A stretch of DNA of 64,000 bases. Source: an uncultured Elusimicrobiales bacterium (GTDB taxonomy: Bacteria; Elusimicrobiota; Elusimicrobia; Elusimicrobiales; Elusimicrobiaceae). The stretch covers positions 62,001 through 126,000 of the forward strand of contig CALUXB010000003.1 in NCBI GenBank assembly GCA_944324645.1, given 5' to 3'. A program made the translations under genes and the position numbers. Shown piece by piece: positions 27,101 through 36,008 of the stretch. Every line of letters starts with the position of its first letter. The first letter of the stretch is position 1. Under the pieces are notes generated by a model. The model was not told the DNA's origin. It worked only from the letters and a program-made list of their open reading frames with translations, and did not search any database.

Positions 27101-28450
27101 TTAATCAGCATCTCCTATATGCATTTTATGGGTTTGGAAGGCTTTTTCTGTTTCTTCTATAGACTTGATTTTTCTCGTCAGCGGAATGACTGCCAACGTG
27201 CATAAACTGATAAACGCGACTAAAACAAAATAGGGGCCGTATCCCAGCTGCATTTGCCATTTGCCCGAAAGCATAGAGGGCACCATCATCCCCAGCGCCA
27301 TAATTCCGGTGGATATGGCATAGTGTGAGGTTTTGTATTTGCCTTGGGATATGTACATAATAAAAACAGAAAAAGCCATTAGCGCCAAACCGTTGCCCAA
27401 ATGCTCCAGCGTGATGAGTACTGCCGTAAGGGCTACCCCGGGGCGCGCATAGGCCATATAAATATAGAAGAAATTGGGCAAAATTAAAATAATGGCAAAG
27501 GGCCAAATGCATTTTCTAAATCCGTACCGTCCCAGCAACCAGCCGCCGGCTAAATTGCCTGCAATAATGGCCCCCAGCCCCAGTGTTCCTTTGATTAGCC
27601 CATAGCTTTGTACAGACAAGCCCAAGGCGCCTTCTTCGGCCCCGCGCAGCAAAAACAGCGGCACGATTTTTTCCAGCAGGGCGTCTCCCAAGCGGTAGAA
27701 TAAAATGAAAATTAAAATATAGAGCATATTCTTTTGTGTAAAGTAGGTTTTAAATGCATCACTCCAAGCGTTTCGTCCTGGAGCTTGTGCGGGGCCGTCT
27801 GCGGCGGGTTGGGGCAAAACAAAACGGTGGGCCAATGCTCCGGCAGCAAATAATATGGCCAGAAATAAAAACATTAGAGCCCAGTTATACGGCCAAGCGA
27901 CGATATCCCAAGACCCGGTGCTTGCGCGGTTGGTCAAAGAGCCGGTGGCCGCCACCAAAATTCCGCTGCCAAAAATCATAGCCAAACGGTAGAAAATAGT
28001 GCGTATGCCCACAAAAGCCCCTTGCTGAGGCGCGCTTAAAGCCAGCAGGTAATAGCCGTCTGTAGCAATGTCTAAAGTAGCAGATACAAAAGCCCCCGCC
28101 AAAAAACCAAACAGAGACAGCGAAAAGAAAGTCAGATTGTTGAGGTGTTGGGCATAAGAGAAGGCATTGTAGGTGGTAAGTCCCGCCAGCAACAAGAAAA
28201 CAGCGGCCATTGCTGTTTGTGCGCCCAGCAGCCAGCGGCGTTTGGTGCTGTGTCCGTCCACCAAGGGACTCCAAAACATTTTCAGCGTCCAGGGCAGGTA
28301 CAGCCACCCGGTCCAAAATGCAATTTGGTCGTTGGGAAAGCCCAGGTCTGCATACAGCACGACGGAAACGGTGTTGATGATGATATAAGGCAACCCTTCC
28401 AGAAAATATAGGGAAGGAATGTATGTCCAGGGGGAAGGGTTGGCGCGCAT
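27101..28450 (-). CDS. ampG: AmpG-like muropeptide permease
   Basis: A 449-residue MFS protein with about twelve to fourteen helices. The N-terminal YFLEGLPYIIINTVSVVLYADLGF and the LKMFWSPLVD segment in the second helix region are AmpG hallmarks. It would import GlcNAc-anhydroMurNAc peptides across the inner membrane. Cotranscription with murQ, anmK and nagZ gives a complete import-to-GlcNAc-6-P path. A 9-nt gap separates it from the AI-2E gene upstream. Confidence 0.85.
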   Translation of the reverse strand: MRANPSPWTYIPSLYFLEGLPYIIINTVSVVLYADLGFPNDQIAFWTGWLYLPWTLKMFWSPLVDGHSTKRRWLLGAQTAMAAVFLLLAGLTTYNAFSYAQHLNNLTFFSLSLFGFLAGAFVSATLDIATDGYYLLALSAPQQGAFVGIRTIFYRLAMIFGSGILVAATGSLTNRASTGSWDIVAWPYNWALMFLFLAILFAAGALAHRFVLPQPAADGPAQAPGRNAWSDAFKTYFTQKNMLYILIFILFYRLGDALLEKIVPLFLLRGAEEGALGLSVQSYGLIKGTLGLGAIIAGNLAGGWLLGRYGFRKCIWPFAIILILPNFFYIYMAYARPGVALTAVLITLEHLGNGLALMAFSVFIMYISQGKYKTSHYAISTGIMALGMMVPSMLSGKWQMQLGYGPYFVLVAFISLCTLAVIPLTRKIKSIEETEKAFQTHKMHIGDAD

Positions 28451-28459
28451 AGCAGCTCC

Positions 28460-29479
28460 TTATTTAAAAGGCAAACGGCCGGCCAGCAAATCGGCAAAAG
28501 GTTTGGTGGGCTGGCTCATTTCTAAAATCATTTTGATAATAGAGGTAAGCGGCACCGCCAGCAGGGCGCCTATAACGCCCCAAACCAGGGCCCAAAAGAT
28601 TAAAGAAGCAATTACCACCACCGGGTTTAAATCCATTCCTTTGCCCAACCATTTGGTTTCCAGAATGTTTCCTACTACAAAATGAATGGCAGATAATAAA
28701 GAGATAGCTAAAATCATACGCCAGTCAAACCCATATTGCAAAAATAAGACCGGCATCGGCAGCAAAGTGGCAATAAAGGGCCCGATGTTGGGAATAAAAT
28801 TGAGCACAAACGTAATGACGGCAAACATAATAGCCAGCTCCGTTCCCAGCACGGTCAAAACAATCCAAGTCAACAGTGTGGCTAATAAAGACACAAAAAT
28901 TTTAACAATAAGGTAATAAGAGATTTGTTTTTCAATATTGCTGACCAAAGCGGTTTTTTCGTCTCCGGAAGCGCGGCCCATAAACAGGAAAATCAAAAAC
29001 AGGGAAATCAGCGTTAAGTTAGATACAAACGATACGACTCCTCCCCCCATTGTGCGCAGCATATTAAATAAAGGAACGCGGTTCAATGTTTCGGACAGCA
29101 ATTCAGAGTTGGCTTGAATGCCGAACTTTTGGGCCGTTTGCAGCAGCCACGTCACTGTATCGTTTAATTTTTCTGCATATATATTGGCTCCATTTACAAA
29201 AGAGGAGATAGAATTGGATACAAAAATTACAGAAAGGGCCGCCAAACCCAAAAAGAGCAAAATACCCAAAAGAAAGCCTAACAGATGGGGCACTTTCCAT
29301 TTCTTTTTCATCCAATCGGCGATGGTATTTAAAACAATAGAGAGAAATAAGGCGATTACAAAAGGCATCAGCACAGCTTTGGCATATACTAAAATCCAAG
29401 TTAATGCTGTTCCTGCCAAGATGAGCAAGCAAGCGTTGTTAATCGGCGCATAGACCGAAGAGGCGGTTTGTTTAAACAT
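28460..29479 (-). CDS. AI-2E family transporter (PerM/TqsA-like)
   Basis: A 339-residue membrane protein with two N-terminal helices, a soluble-looking central section (about 70-150) and four to five C-terminal helices containing NFIPNIGPFIATLLP and LETKWLGKGMDLNPVVV, both family signatures. Members export small molecules or act in sodium/proton exchange; the name does not prove autoinducer-2 transport. It is first in the minus-strand run leading to the recycling operon. GGAG lies 8-11 nt before the ATG. Confidence 0.85.
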   Translation of the reverse strand: MFKQTASSVYAPINNACLLILAGTALTWILVYAKAVLMPFVIALFLSIVLNTIADWMKKKWKVPHLLGFLLGILLFLGLAALSVIFVSNSISSFVNGANIYAEKLNDTVTWLLQTAQKFGIQANSELLSETLNRVPLFNMLRTMGGGVVSFVSNLTLISLFLIFLFMGRASGDEKTALVSNIEKQISYYLIVKIFVSLLATLLTWIVLTVLGTELAIMFAVITFVLNFIPNIGPFIATLLPMPVLFLQYGFDWRMILAISLLSAIHFVVGNILETKWLGKGMDLNPVVVIASLIFWALVWGVIGALLAVPLTSIIKMILEMSQPTKPFADLLAGRLPFK

Positions 29480-29600
29480 AAGGGCTCCTAGCCAACATAT
29501 AGAAGAGTCTTTTTATTTATATTATCATAAAACTATTGTTAAAAATATGATTTTTCTAAATAAAAACCGAAAAATAATATGTTTTTGGGGCAGAAAAAGA

Positions 29601-29629
29601 TTGCTAGCTTGTTGTAAAAATGGTATCCT
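29601..29629 (+). promoter_or_regulatory. Promoter of the secreted protein-barrel pair
   Basis: TTGCTA (29601-29606) and TATCCT (29624-29629) are separated by 17 nt. The leader to the ATG at 29679 is about 42 nt and contains AAGGAG 9-14 nt before the start. The 199-nt divergent region is strongly AT-rich on its left side, where GATAAT and TATAAA-like boxes could serve the minus-strand gene. Confidence 0.55.
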
Positions 29630-29678
29630 TTTAGCAGTAGGAATTTTGTACAACAAAAAAACAAGGAGCAAAAAGTAA

Positions 29679-30215
29679 ATGAAAAAAAGCATTGCTTTAG
29701 TATTTGGCGCTTTGTTTCTGTTCAGCGTAGCCAACGCTGCTGTTACGGTAACGCGCAACGGCAAAACGTCTAAATACGAAAATGGCAGCACGGTCCGCGT
29801 AACCGGGCAGTCCGCTGCTGTAGTCAACTATAATGGGGTGAAGATTTCCGTTCCGGCGGGTGTCGCTGTGACGATTGCGGAAAATGCAGATGGTTCCGTC
29901 AATGTCAGCGGTACGAATTTGTCCGGCGTTAAAGTGGAAAACAACACCGTAAGCTCCACCGGAGCTGTGTCTTTTTCCGTATCGCCTAAAACTAAAGACA
30001 TTACCGTCAATAAAGGTACGCTGGTAGTGCAGGACGCTTATGGCAATACCACGACGGTAGCCGCTGGTTCTTCCTTCTCCGCTACGGAGGCTGTAGCTGC
30101 CTCTTCTTCCTTACCGGCTTTTGTAAATGAAGCGGTTTTGGGTGAAAATACGGCGTCCCAACAGGCGACGCAGGACGTTGAGGAAATGCTCAGCCCTTCC
30201 TCTCCGAACAACTAA
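29679..30215 (+). CDS. Secreted FecR-like beta-rich protein
   Basis: A 178-residue protein with a clear signal peptide (MKKSIALVFGALFLFSVANA, cleavage after ANA). The mature part is rich in Val, Thr, Ser, Gly and Asn and reads as short beta strands (VNYNGVKISVPAGVAVTI, VNKGTLVVQDAYGNTTTV), reminiscent of FecR-type or beta-helix folds, with an acidic Ser/Pro tail. No cysteines. It is followed 16 nt later by an outer-membrane barrel gene, both behind one promoter, at the edge of the polysaccharide locus. The function is unknown; periplasmic or surface location is inferred. Confidence 0.55.
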   Translation: MKKSIALVFGALFLFSVANAAVTVTRNGKTSKYENGSTVRVTGQSAAVVNYNGVKISVPAGVAVTIAENADGSVNVSGTNLSGVKVENNTVSSTGAVSFSVSPKTKDITVNKGTLVVQDAYGNTTTVAAGSSFSATEAVAASSSLPAFVNEAVLGENTASQQATQDVEEMLSPSSPNN

Positions 30216-30231
30216 GGGAGATTAAGCAAGA

Positions 30232-31356
30232 ATGAAAAAACTGGCAATTGTATTTTTAACCGTATTGATGGCGTGGCCTGTGGCCGCTAAAACGCCGGTC
30301 AATTTTATGGTGTCTGAAGACATCAGCTATGATGACAACATCTATCTGACCAAAGACGATACGGAAGGCTCTATGATCAGCACGACCCGCGTCGGTGCTG
30401 ACTATGCTTCCAACATCCCGGGCAGCGGTTTAGAACTTTCTGCCCAGGGCTTGGTTGGTTACAACGCCTATACCAAAGACAGCTCTACCAATAACTATTG
30501 GGACGCTTTGGGTGCCGTGCAGCTCAAAAACGATTGGATGAACATTGGCGATCGTTTTATCTATACCTCTGACCCGGCGAACAGCTCTTTGACCGAACGT
30601 GTAGAACGTATTCAGAATATTGGTTACGCTGCTTTCAAAACCTCTTCTGAAAAAATGTTTGGTTTGGGTTTGAGCGTAGATGATATTTTTGACCGCTATA
30701 TGAAAGCGGATTATGATTATCTGAACCGCAACCGCGTCAACTTGGGTGCGCAGGTTTATTACAACCTCTCTCCCAAAACGAACTTCTTCTTGGAATATGT
30801 CTATTCTGACATTCAATACCAAGAAGATGACATCAGCGATTCCACCGGCAACAGCGTAGGCTTGGGCGTGAACGGGCAAATTGCTTCTAAAGTAACCGGT
30901 ACCGCCAAAGTAACCTGGGATATGCGTGATTATGACCACAGCGTAGAAGGCACCAACAGCTACAACGACCTGTTAGGTTATTATGTGGCTTTGGAATGGC
31001 AGCCGACCACGCAGAACACCATCCGCCTCTCTGGCGAACGCAGAATGGAAGAAACGTTGTACGATGACAACCGCTATTTTGAAGACACCATCGTATCTCT
31101 GTATGGGGCTCAGAAGATCTATGACAAATGGACCGCTTCCTTGACCTTGTCTTGGGAAAATATGGCCTATCCGTATAGCTCTGCTGGCAACAAGAGAGAC
31201 GACGACCTCTATACCATCCGCCCGGCTGTGGACTACCAGTTCAAAGAATGGCTGTCTGCCGGTGTGTGGTATCAGTGGCGCAACCGCGATTCCAACAAAG
31301 GTTGGTTTGATTACGACCGCAACCAGTTTGGTGTCTACGCCAAAGCGATGTTCTAA
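30232..31356 (+). CDS. Outer-membrane beta-barrel protein of the polysaccharide locus
   Basis: A 374-residue protein with a signal peptide (cleavage near AWPVAA) and many amphipathic strands spaced every 10-14 residues with aromatic ends. It finishes in YAKAMF, a typical C-terminal barrel signature. EDISYDDNIYLT at the mature N-terminus is characteristic of the BBP2-type barrels found with exopolysaccharide genes. Strand count by eye is about 16-18. The short Wza-type lipoprotein at 48496-49137 lacks an outer-membrane helix, so this barrel is a candidate exit pore. A UUCG-loop terminator follows. Confidence 0.65.
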   Translation: MKKLAIVFLTVLMAWPVAAKTPVNFMVSEDISYDDNIYLTKDDTEGSMISTTRVGADYASNIPGSGLELSAQGLVGYNAYTKDSSTNNYWDALGAVQLKNDWMNIGDRFIYTSDPANSSLTERVERIQNIGYAAFKTSSEKMFGLGLSVDDIFDRYMKADYDYLNRNRVNLGAQVYYNLSPKTNFFLEYVYSDIQYQEDDISDSTGNSVGLGVNGQIASKVTGTAKVTWDMRDYDHSVEGTNSYNDLLGYYVALEWQPTTQNTIRLSGERRMEETLYDDNRYFEDTIVSLYGAQKIYDKWTASLTLSWENMAYPYSSAGNKRDDDLYTIRPAVDYQFKEWLSAGVWYQWRNRDSNKGWFDYDRNQFGVYAKAMF

Positions 31357-31376
31357 TTGTGGTTAAAGCCAAATTT

Positions 31377-31402
31377 AACCCCGCCTTCGGGCGGGGTTTT
31401 TT
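31377..31402 (+). terminator. Terminator with UUCG tetraloop
   Basis: CCCCGCC (31379-31385), loop TTCG, GGCGGGG (31390-31396), then TTTTTT. An AA/TT extension lengthens the stem. Confidence 0.92.
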
Positions 31403-31756
31403 ATTGCTTGCAAGGCGGTTGGCAAATAGTGTTTATTGGGAGCGTGCCTTTTGGTAAAAGACACGCTTTCATCATTAATGGGGGCTAGTTTCTCCTCTGC
31501 GCAATATACAAAAAACCTTTAGTAGGCAGGGCACTGCAGAAGCAAAAATGAAAAATAAAAATCTTTTAATAGGGAAAGCCGCACGTAATGGCGTTGCCGA
31601 AGAGAAGTCTTTTAAATGAAAAAGGAAACCTAGCCGCGGTAAAATTTTGCAGCTGCTATAAGGAAAGAAATTTATATGAACAAGGAGAAATAAAAACACA
31701 CATCACATCTTATGTTTGCGTGCAATCAGCTCTTCAAAAGACTGTTTGCTTGAAGA
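31403..31756. other. Intergenic stretch without a recognised gene
   Basis: About 350 nt between the barrel gene and the 3' end of the minus-strand secreted protein. It contains a hairpin AGCGTG/CACGCT (31441-31446 with 31462-31467) and AT-rich sequence with short open frames on both strands that lack convincing start sites or family features. It may be decayed coding DNA, but no homology could be recognised. Confidence 0.4.
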
Positions 31757-32779
31757 CTATTTACTGCGCAGCACAAGAACCTGGAAAGGGGACATTAGCG
31801 GCGTTTTTTGGTGTCCGTACAAGGATTTATATTTTTTCTGCAAAAATTCAGCAGGGAGCGGTTGTTGCTGCGCTGAGGTATTTAATAAAACCGTATAAAG
31901 CCGGTTTCTATATTTCCACGTCTTGGCCAAATACGGCAAAGAAAGAACAGCCGGAGTAGAAACCACCGTACCTTTTTCCAACACCGGAGCAAAGCGGGCT
32001 ATTTCCCGGCTGACAGCGCTGAGCCGCTGCCACCAATCCGGCTGTGCCTGTGGCATAGGCACGCCTTCTACTGTAAAAATAAAATAAAACAAGCCACTCA
32101 CTCCGTTCACTATGCCGTGATAAGACATAAAACGGAGTTCTTGCTCTGTAGGAAAGCGTCCAATTCGGTCATTATCCGGACGGTATTGTTTATATTCTTT
32201 CCAATTAAACGCCTGTACTACGCCCCAAAGCGGGTTTTGCGCTGCACCGTGCGCCACCATACCGCGCCGTGCTAATGCCAGCTGATCACCAAAGGAAGTC
32301 AGCGGCAAATGAGGTACCGGGTACCAGTCCACCATCAAAATATCCGGCAAATCGTAGAAAGGGATGGCAGTTTTTCCTTGGCCAATGACTAAGGCCGTTT
32401 GATGTTGAGGAAAAGCGTTTTTGGCGGCGTTATAGGCTTGTAATACGCGGGCGCGGCTCCAGCGGGCTACGTCTGGCTCGTCCACTAAATACCAAGCCAA
32501 AATGGGCCAGTTTTGCGCTGCTTTTTCATAGGAGGACCCAATGACTTTGTTGGGGTAAAAAACAACTTGCAAACCCTGTTTTTGGGCTTCTTGAGCTAGG
32601 GCAGCCAGGATTTCCGGCTCGTGGCGATAGGTTTGAATGCAGTTAAACCCCGCTTTTTTTACAGTTTTTAAATCAGCCGGGTTATTTACCCCGTACATAC
32701 ACCGCACAAAATCCGCTGCTCCCAACGGCATTGTAAGAACAGCAAAAAGCAGCAAGCAGAATAGGTTACGAGGCCACAT
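31757..32779 (-). CDS. Secreted TIM-barrel glycoside-hydrolase-like protein
   Basis: A 340-residue protein with a signal peptide (LFCLLLFAVLTMPLGAA). The mature part reads as a beta/alpha barrel: RCMYGV, GFNCIQTYR, GLQVVFYPN, ILAWYLVDEPD, DILMVDWYPVP, WGVVQAFNW, GLFYFIFTVEG. The Glu in VDEPD at the end of strand 4 is where clan GH-A enzymes keep the acid/base; the Glu in FTVEG could be the nucleophile. No GH family is assigned. Its 3' partner genes make the polysaccharide, so it may trim or process it. It overlaps the sugar transferase gene by 14 nt. Confidence 0.55.
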   Translation of the reverse strand: MWPRNLFCLLLFAVLTMPLGAADFVRCMYGVNNPADLKTVKKAGFNCIQTYRHEPEILAALAQEAQKQGLQVVFYPNKVIGSSYEKAAQNWPILAWYLVDEPDVARWSRARVLQAYNAAKNAFPQHQTALVIGQGKTAIPFYDLPDILMVDWYPVPHLPLTSFGDQLALARRGMVAHGAAQNPLWGVVQAFNWKEYKQYRPDNDRIGRFPTEQELRFMSYHGIVNGVSGLFYFIFTVEGVPMPQAQPDWWQRLSAVSREIARFAPVLEKGTVVSTPAVLSLPYLAKTWKYRNRLYTVLLNTSAQQQPLPAEFLQKKYKSLYGHQKTPLMSPFQVLVLRSK

Positions 32780-34106
32780 TGGAATCCTTGATAAACATTC
32801 TCAGGCCGGTTTTAACCAAAATTTCCAAATCCAGCCAAATAGAGCGGTTTTTAATATACCACACATCGTAGGAAAAACGGGTAAAAGCCCCTTCAAAAGA
32901 TTGGTTTTCAATATTTTCCGGTTTTCCGTTGCGGAAGTTGACATAGGTGAGCGGTGCTTTAAAATTGAGTTGGGCCCAACCGGTAATGCCTGGTTTTACA
33001 ATGGTGCGTATGGCGTGATTGGGGATATACTGATTTAAAAAATCGTGCTCTTGGCTCCAAATAGGCCGGGGCCCTACTAAAGAAATATCTCCTTTGAGTA
33101 CATTGATAATTTGCGGAATTTCATCTAATCTAAAACGCCGCAACCAATTTCCGGTGAGGGTAACTTCTTCTTTATCCGATTCTTGGTTTTGTTGTTTAAT
33201 GGTGCGAAACTTATAAATCGTGATGATTTTGCCCATATATCCCACACGTTTTTGGGTAAAAATGGGCTCCTCTCGGTCCAAACATTTAATTGCCAGCCAC
33301 AGAATAGCCCCTATAGGAGCCAAAAAAGGAAGCATTACGACAGCCAAAGCCAAGTCTAAGGTGCGTTTGAGCATATTATAGGTGGTACTTTCGCGGCGGT
33401 TGCCTATGCCACGTAGCAACCACATACCGTCGTTAATGCTTTCGCGGGAAACGCGGCGGAAAATTTGTTCAAAAATATTAAAATCAGTATCTACGCAAGC
33501 CCCTTTGGCTATAAATTTTTCGGAAATTATATTCCAGGCTAACGGATTTTCAGAGAACAATTTGCTGCCCACTACGACAAAATCCAAATTGCGCAAGGAA
33601 TAATTTTTATCTGCCTGCGGCTCTGCTTCTTGTGCGCGGACTGCAAAACCGTTGGAAGAGGCGGCTTCTGCTGCTATTTCGTCTAATGTGGCACTGTTAC
33701 CAAACAAGAGTAAGTTGATTCTGGAAAAATCCAACTGGAAATAAGACTTGCGCACCCAATAGATATAGATAAAATAAAACAATAACACCGCCATTAAGAT
33801 GGCTTTGGGTGTGAGCAGAGGCAAACGACCGGATAAGAAATAAAAGAAACAAACCGATAAAAAGGTAGAAAGCAAGAAAGCCAACCCTAATGATTTATAA
33901 CTGATAAATCGTTTGCGTAAGGATTTAACATCGTAGAAAGAAAAAAGCCATAAGGCGAAGGTGCAGAAGGCAAAAACAAAAAGGAACACTTTACAATTGT
34001 TGACATAGACTAGCCAGTTTATTTCCAAACGGCGCACTGCCACGGCTATAAACAGAATGGTAAAAAAAGCAATAAAATCCAGTAAAAAGAAAAAACGGCG
34101 TTTCAT
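32766..34106 (-). CDS. Undecaprenyl-phosphate sugar-1-phosphate transferase (WbaP/WcaJ type)
   Basis: A 446-residue polyisoprenyl-phosphate hexose-1-phosphate transferase that starts the repeat unit on undecaprenyl phosphate. Four N-terminal helices and a degenerate nucleotide-binding-like middle lead to the catalytic C-terminus: KRTLDLALAVVMLPFLAP, FTQKRVGYMGKIITIYKFRT and LRRFRLDEIPQIINVLKGDISLVGPRP. The start at 34106 overlaps the epimerase stop (ATGA); an upstream ATG at 34127 lies within that gene. This is the only initiating enzyme in the locus. The sugar (Glc, Gal or another) is not readable. Confidence 0.92.
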   Translation of the reverse strand: MKRRFFFLLDFIAFFTILFIAVAVRRLEINWLVYVNNCKVFLFVFAFCTFALWLFSFYDVKSLRKRFISYKSLGLAFLLSTFLSVCFFYFLSGRLPLLTPKAILMAVLLFYFIYIYWVRKSYFQLDFSRINLLLFGNSATLDEIAAEAASSNGFAVRAQEAEPQADKNYSLRNLDFVVVGSKLFSENPLAWNIISEKFIAKGACVDTDFNIFEQIFRRVSRESINDGMWLLRGIGNRRESTTYNMLKRTLDLALAVVMLPFLAPIGAILWLAIKCLDREEPIFTQKRVGYMGKIITIYKFRTIKQQNQESDKEEVTLTGNWLRRFRLDEIPQIINVLKGDISLVGPRPIWSQEHDFLNQYIPNHAIRTIVKPGITGWAQLNFKAPLTYVNFRNGKPENIENQSFEGAFTRFSYDVWYIKNRSIWLDLEILVKTGLRMFIKDSNVAS

Positions 34107-35056
34107 ACCGGTTCTGTCCCCTGCCACATTTGCTTTAAGCCTTCTTCCAAAGAGACAGCCGGGACATAGCCTTGGCTGGCTAATTTAGAAATATCGGCCG
34201 AGGAGAGTTTGACGTCTCCTGCCCGTTTGGGGCGAAACACCCGCTCCAGCGGCCGGCCGGCTATTTTTTCTATAATGTCAGCCAATTGTAAGAGGGAATA
34301 TGTTTTGCCGCTGGCTACATTGTAGATTTCCCCGGGTTGGGCTTTAAGCGCTGCTATGAGGTTGGCTTGCACCACATCGCTTACGTGCACGAAGTCGCGG
34401 CTTTGCTGCCCATCCCAATCAATACCCAAAGGTCCCCCTTGGCGGGCCAGCTGCATAAATTTGGCGATAACGGCGGCATAGGCGGAGTTGGGGTTTTGTC
34501 CGTTTCCAAATACATTAAAATAACGCAGGGCAATGGCTTGCAGCCCGTATAGGCGGAAATACATTTGGCAAAGTTCAGCTCCCATTTGTTTAGAGAGCGC
34601 ATAGGGGGATTGGCAATCTACCGGGCTGGTTTCTTTATAAGGCAAATCTTTTCCGTTTCCATATACAGCGCTGGAAGAGGCAAATACCACCCGCTTCACT
34701 TGGGCTTGGCGCGCTTCTTCCAATACATTAGCCGTTCCTTGTACGTTAATATCCATTGTTTCCAATGGCTTTTCCATAGATTCTGCCACGGATACCAAGG
34801 CGGCGTGGTGCAGCACATAATCTGCCCCGGCCATAGCCTGGCGCAAAATCTGTTTATCGCGGATATCCCCGGTAAAAAGCTGTATTTTGTCTTCTAAGCT
34901 GGCCAAATTTTCCGCCCGCCCAGATGAAAAATTATCCAGCACACGTACGGTCTGGCCTTGCCGGACCAGCTCTTTTGCCAAATGAGAGCCAATAAACCCG
35001 GCCCCACCGGTAATTAACCAAGTTTGCTTTGAAGCGAGCAGTTTTTTTCCTTCCAT
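34103..35056 (-). CDS. NAD-dependent sugar-nucleotide epimerase (UDP-GlcNAc/Glc 4-epimerase-like)
   Basis: A 317-residue extended SDR with TGGAGFIGS, ASSSAVYGN and a Tyr-x3-Lys pair in SPYALSK. LRYFNVFGNGQNP with an AYAAVI motif and the RDFVHVSDVV block fit the WbpP/GalE group. It would supply a galacto-type precursor, consistent with the UDP-galactopyranose mutase in the same locus. No Shine-Dalgarno is visible, but TATAAT on the minus strand ends 8 nt before the ATG. It heads the three-gene minus block. Confidence 0.85.
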   Translation of the reverse strand: MEGKKLLASKQTWLITGGAGFIGSHLAKELVRQGQTVRVLDNFSSGRAENLASLEDKIQLFTGDIRDKQILRQAMAGADYVLHHAALVSVAESMEKPLETMDINVQGTANVLEEARQAQVKRVVFASSSAVYGNGKDLPYKETSPVDCQSPYALSKQMGAELCQMYFRLYGLQAIALRYFNVFGNGQNPNSAYAAVIAKFMQLARQGGPLGIDWDGQQSRDFVHVSDVVQANLIAALKAQPGEIYNVASGKTYSLLQLADIIEKIAGRPLERVFRPKRAGDVKLSSADISKLASQGYVPAVSLEEGLKQMWQGTEPV

Positions 35057-35064
35057 ATATTTAA

Positions 35065-35145
35065 ATTATACTAAATTCCGTTTGGCATTTGAGGTCTTAG
35101 GCCGTGTTTGGCGGCTATATGACTGAGTGTGTAAAATGGTATAAT
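35065..35145. promoter_or_regulatory. Divergent promoter region of the polysaccharide locus
   Basis: On the minus strand TATAAT occupies 35070-35065, 8 nt before the epimerase ATG. On the plus strand an extended -10 element, TGGTATAAT (35137-35145), lies 17 nt before the glycosyltransferase ATG at 35163. Neither has a convincing -35. Both transcripts would have very short or no leaders. The 106-nt gap could hold a shared operator, but no palindrome stands out. Confidence 0.5.
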
Positions 35146-35162
35146 TTAAACTGGTTATCTAT

Positions 35163-36008
35163 ATGAATGCAATAAACCCTTCTTTTTCTGTTTTGATGTC
35201 TGTTTATGCCAAAGACCAGCCTGTTTGGGTGGCTGCCGCTTTAGACAGCGTTTTGACTAATACCGTATGCCCCGCGGAAGTGGTGGTTGTGGTGGACGGG
35301 CCTATACCTGAAGATCTGCAAGAAGTGTTATCTCGTTATGCGCGCCAGTATGCGCAAATCAAGTTGTTTCCTCTGGAAACAAACAAAGGGCTGGGGCTGG
35401 CTTTGCAAATAGGGCTACAACAATGTTCCTATGAACTGGTGGCTCGTATGGATGCAGATGATATCTCTCTACCGGACCGCTTTGAAAAGCAGCTGGCCCA
35501 GTTTGCCAAAGAGCCTAATTTAGCTGTTTTAGGGGGAACTATTGAAGAGGTGGAGGCCCAGTCCTTACAATCGGTTGCCATACGTCGGCTTCCTTATACA
35601 GACGCCGGATGTAAAAAGTTTTTAAAAACCCGCTGTCCGTTTAATCATATGACGGTGATGTTTAAAAAGAGTCTTATTTTGCAAGCGGGCAATTATCAGT
35701 CTTTTCATTTGATGGAAGATTATTATTTGTGGGTGCGTTGCGCCGCAAAAGGATATGTTTTTGGCAATTTGCCCGATATTGTGCTTAGAGCCCGCGTTAA
35801 TGCGGCGATGTATGGCCGCCGCGGCGGCTGGAAGTATTTTAAGAGCAATTTAGCTCTGCAAAATGAAATGTTAAAACGCGGCATTATTTCTTTCCCGTAT
35901 TATCTTTTTAATATTTTAATACGTTTTAGTGTACAGGTATTAATGCCCCCAAGCGTTAGACAATGGTTGTACCAAAGCATTTTACGTGCCAAGAGGATGG
36001 ATGTATAA
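35163..36008 (+). CDS. Glycosyltransferase family 2 protein
   Basis: A 281-residue GT-A glycosyltransferase. SVLMSVYAKDQP opens the nucleotide-binding fold, the DXD-type motif is in RMDADDIS, and MEDYYLWVR is the conserved acidic segment near the acceptor site. One weakly hydrophobic stretch near the C-terminus suggests membrane association. First gene of the long plus-strand block; its end overlaps the next start by 8 nt. Donor and acceptor are unknown. Confidence 0.88.
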   Translation: MNAINPSFSVLMSVYAKDQPVWVAAALDSVLTNTVCPAEVVVVVDGPIPEDLQEVLSRYARQYAQIKLFPLETNKGLGLALQIGLQQCSYELVARMDADDISLPDRFEKQLAQFAKEPNLAVLGGTIEEVEAQSLQSVAIRRLPYTDAGCKKFLKTRCPFNHMTVMFKKSLILQAGNYQSFHLMEDYYLWVRCAAKGYVFGNLPDIVLRARVNAAMYGRRGGWKYFKSNLALQNEMLKRGIISFPYYLFNILIRFSVQVLMPPSVRQWLYQSILRAKRMDV

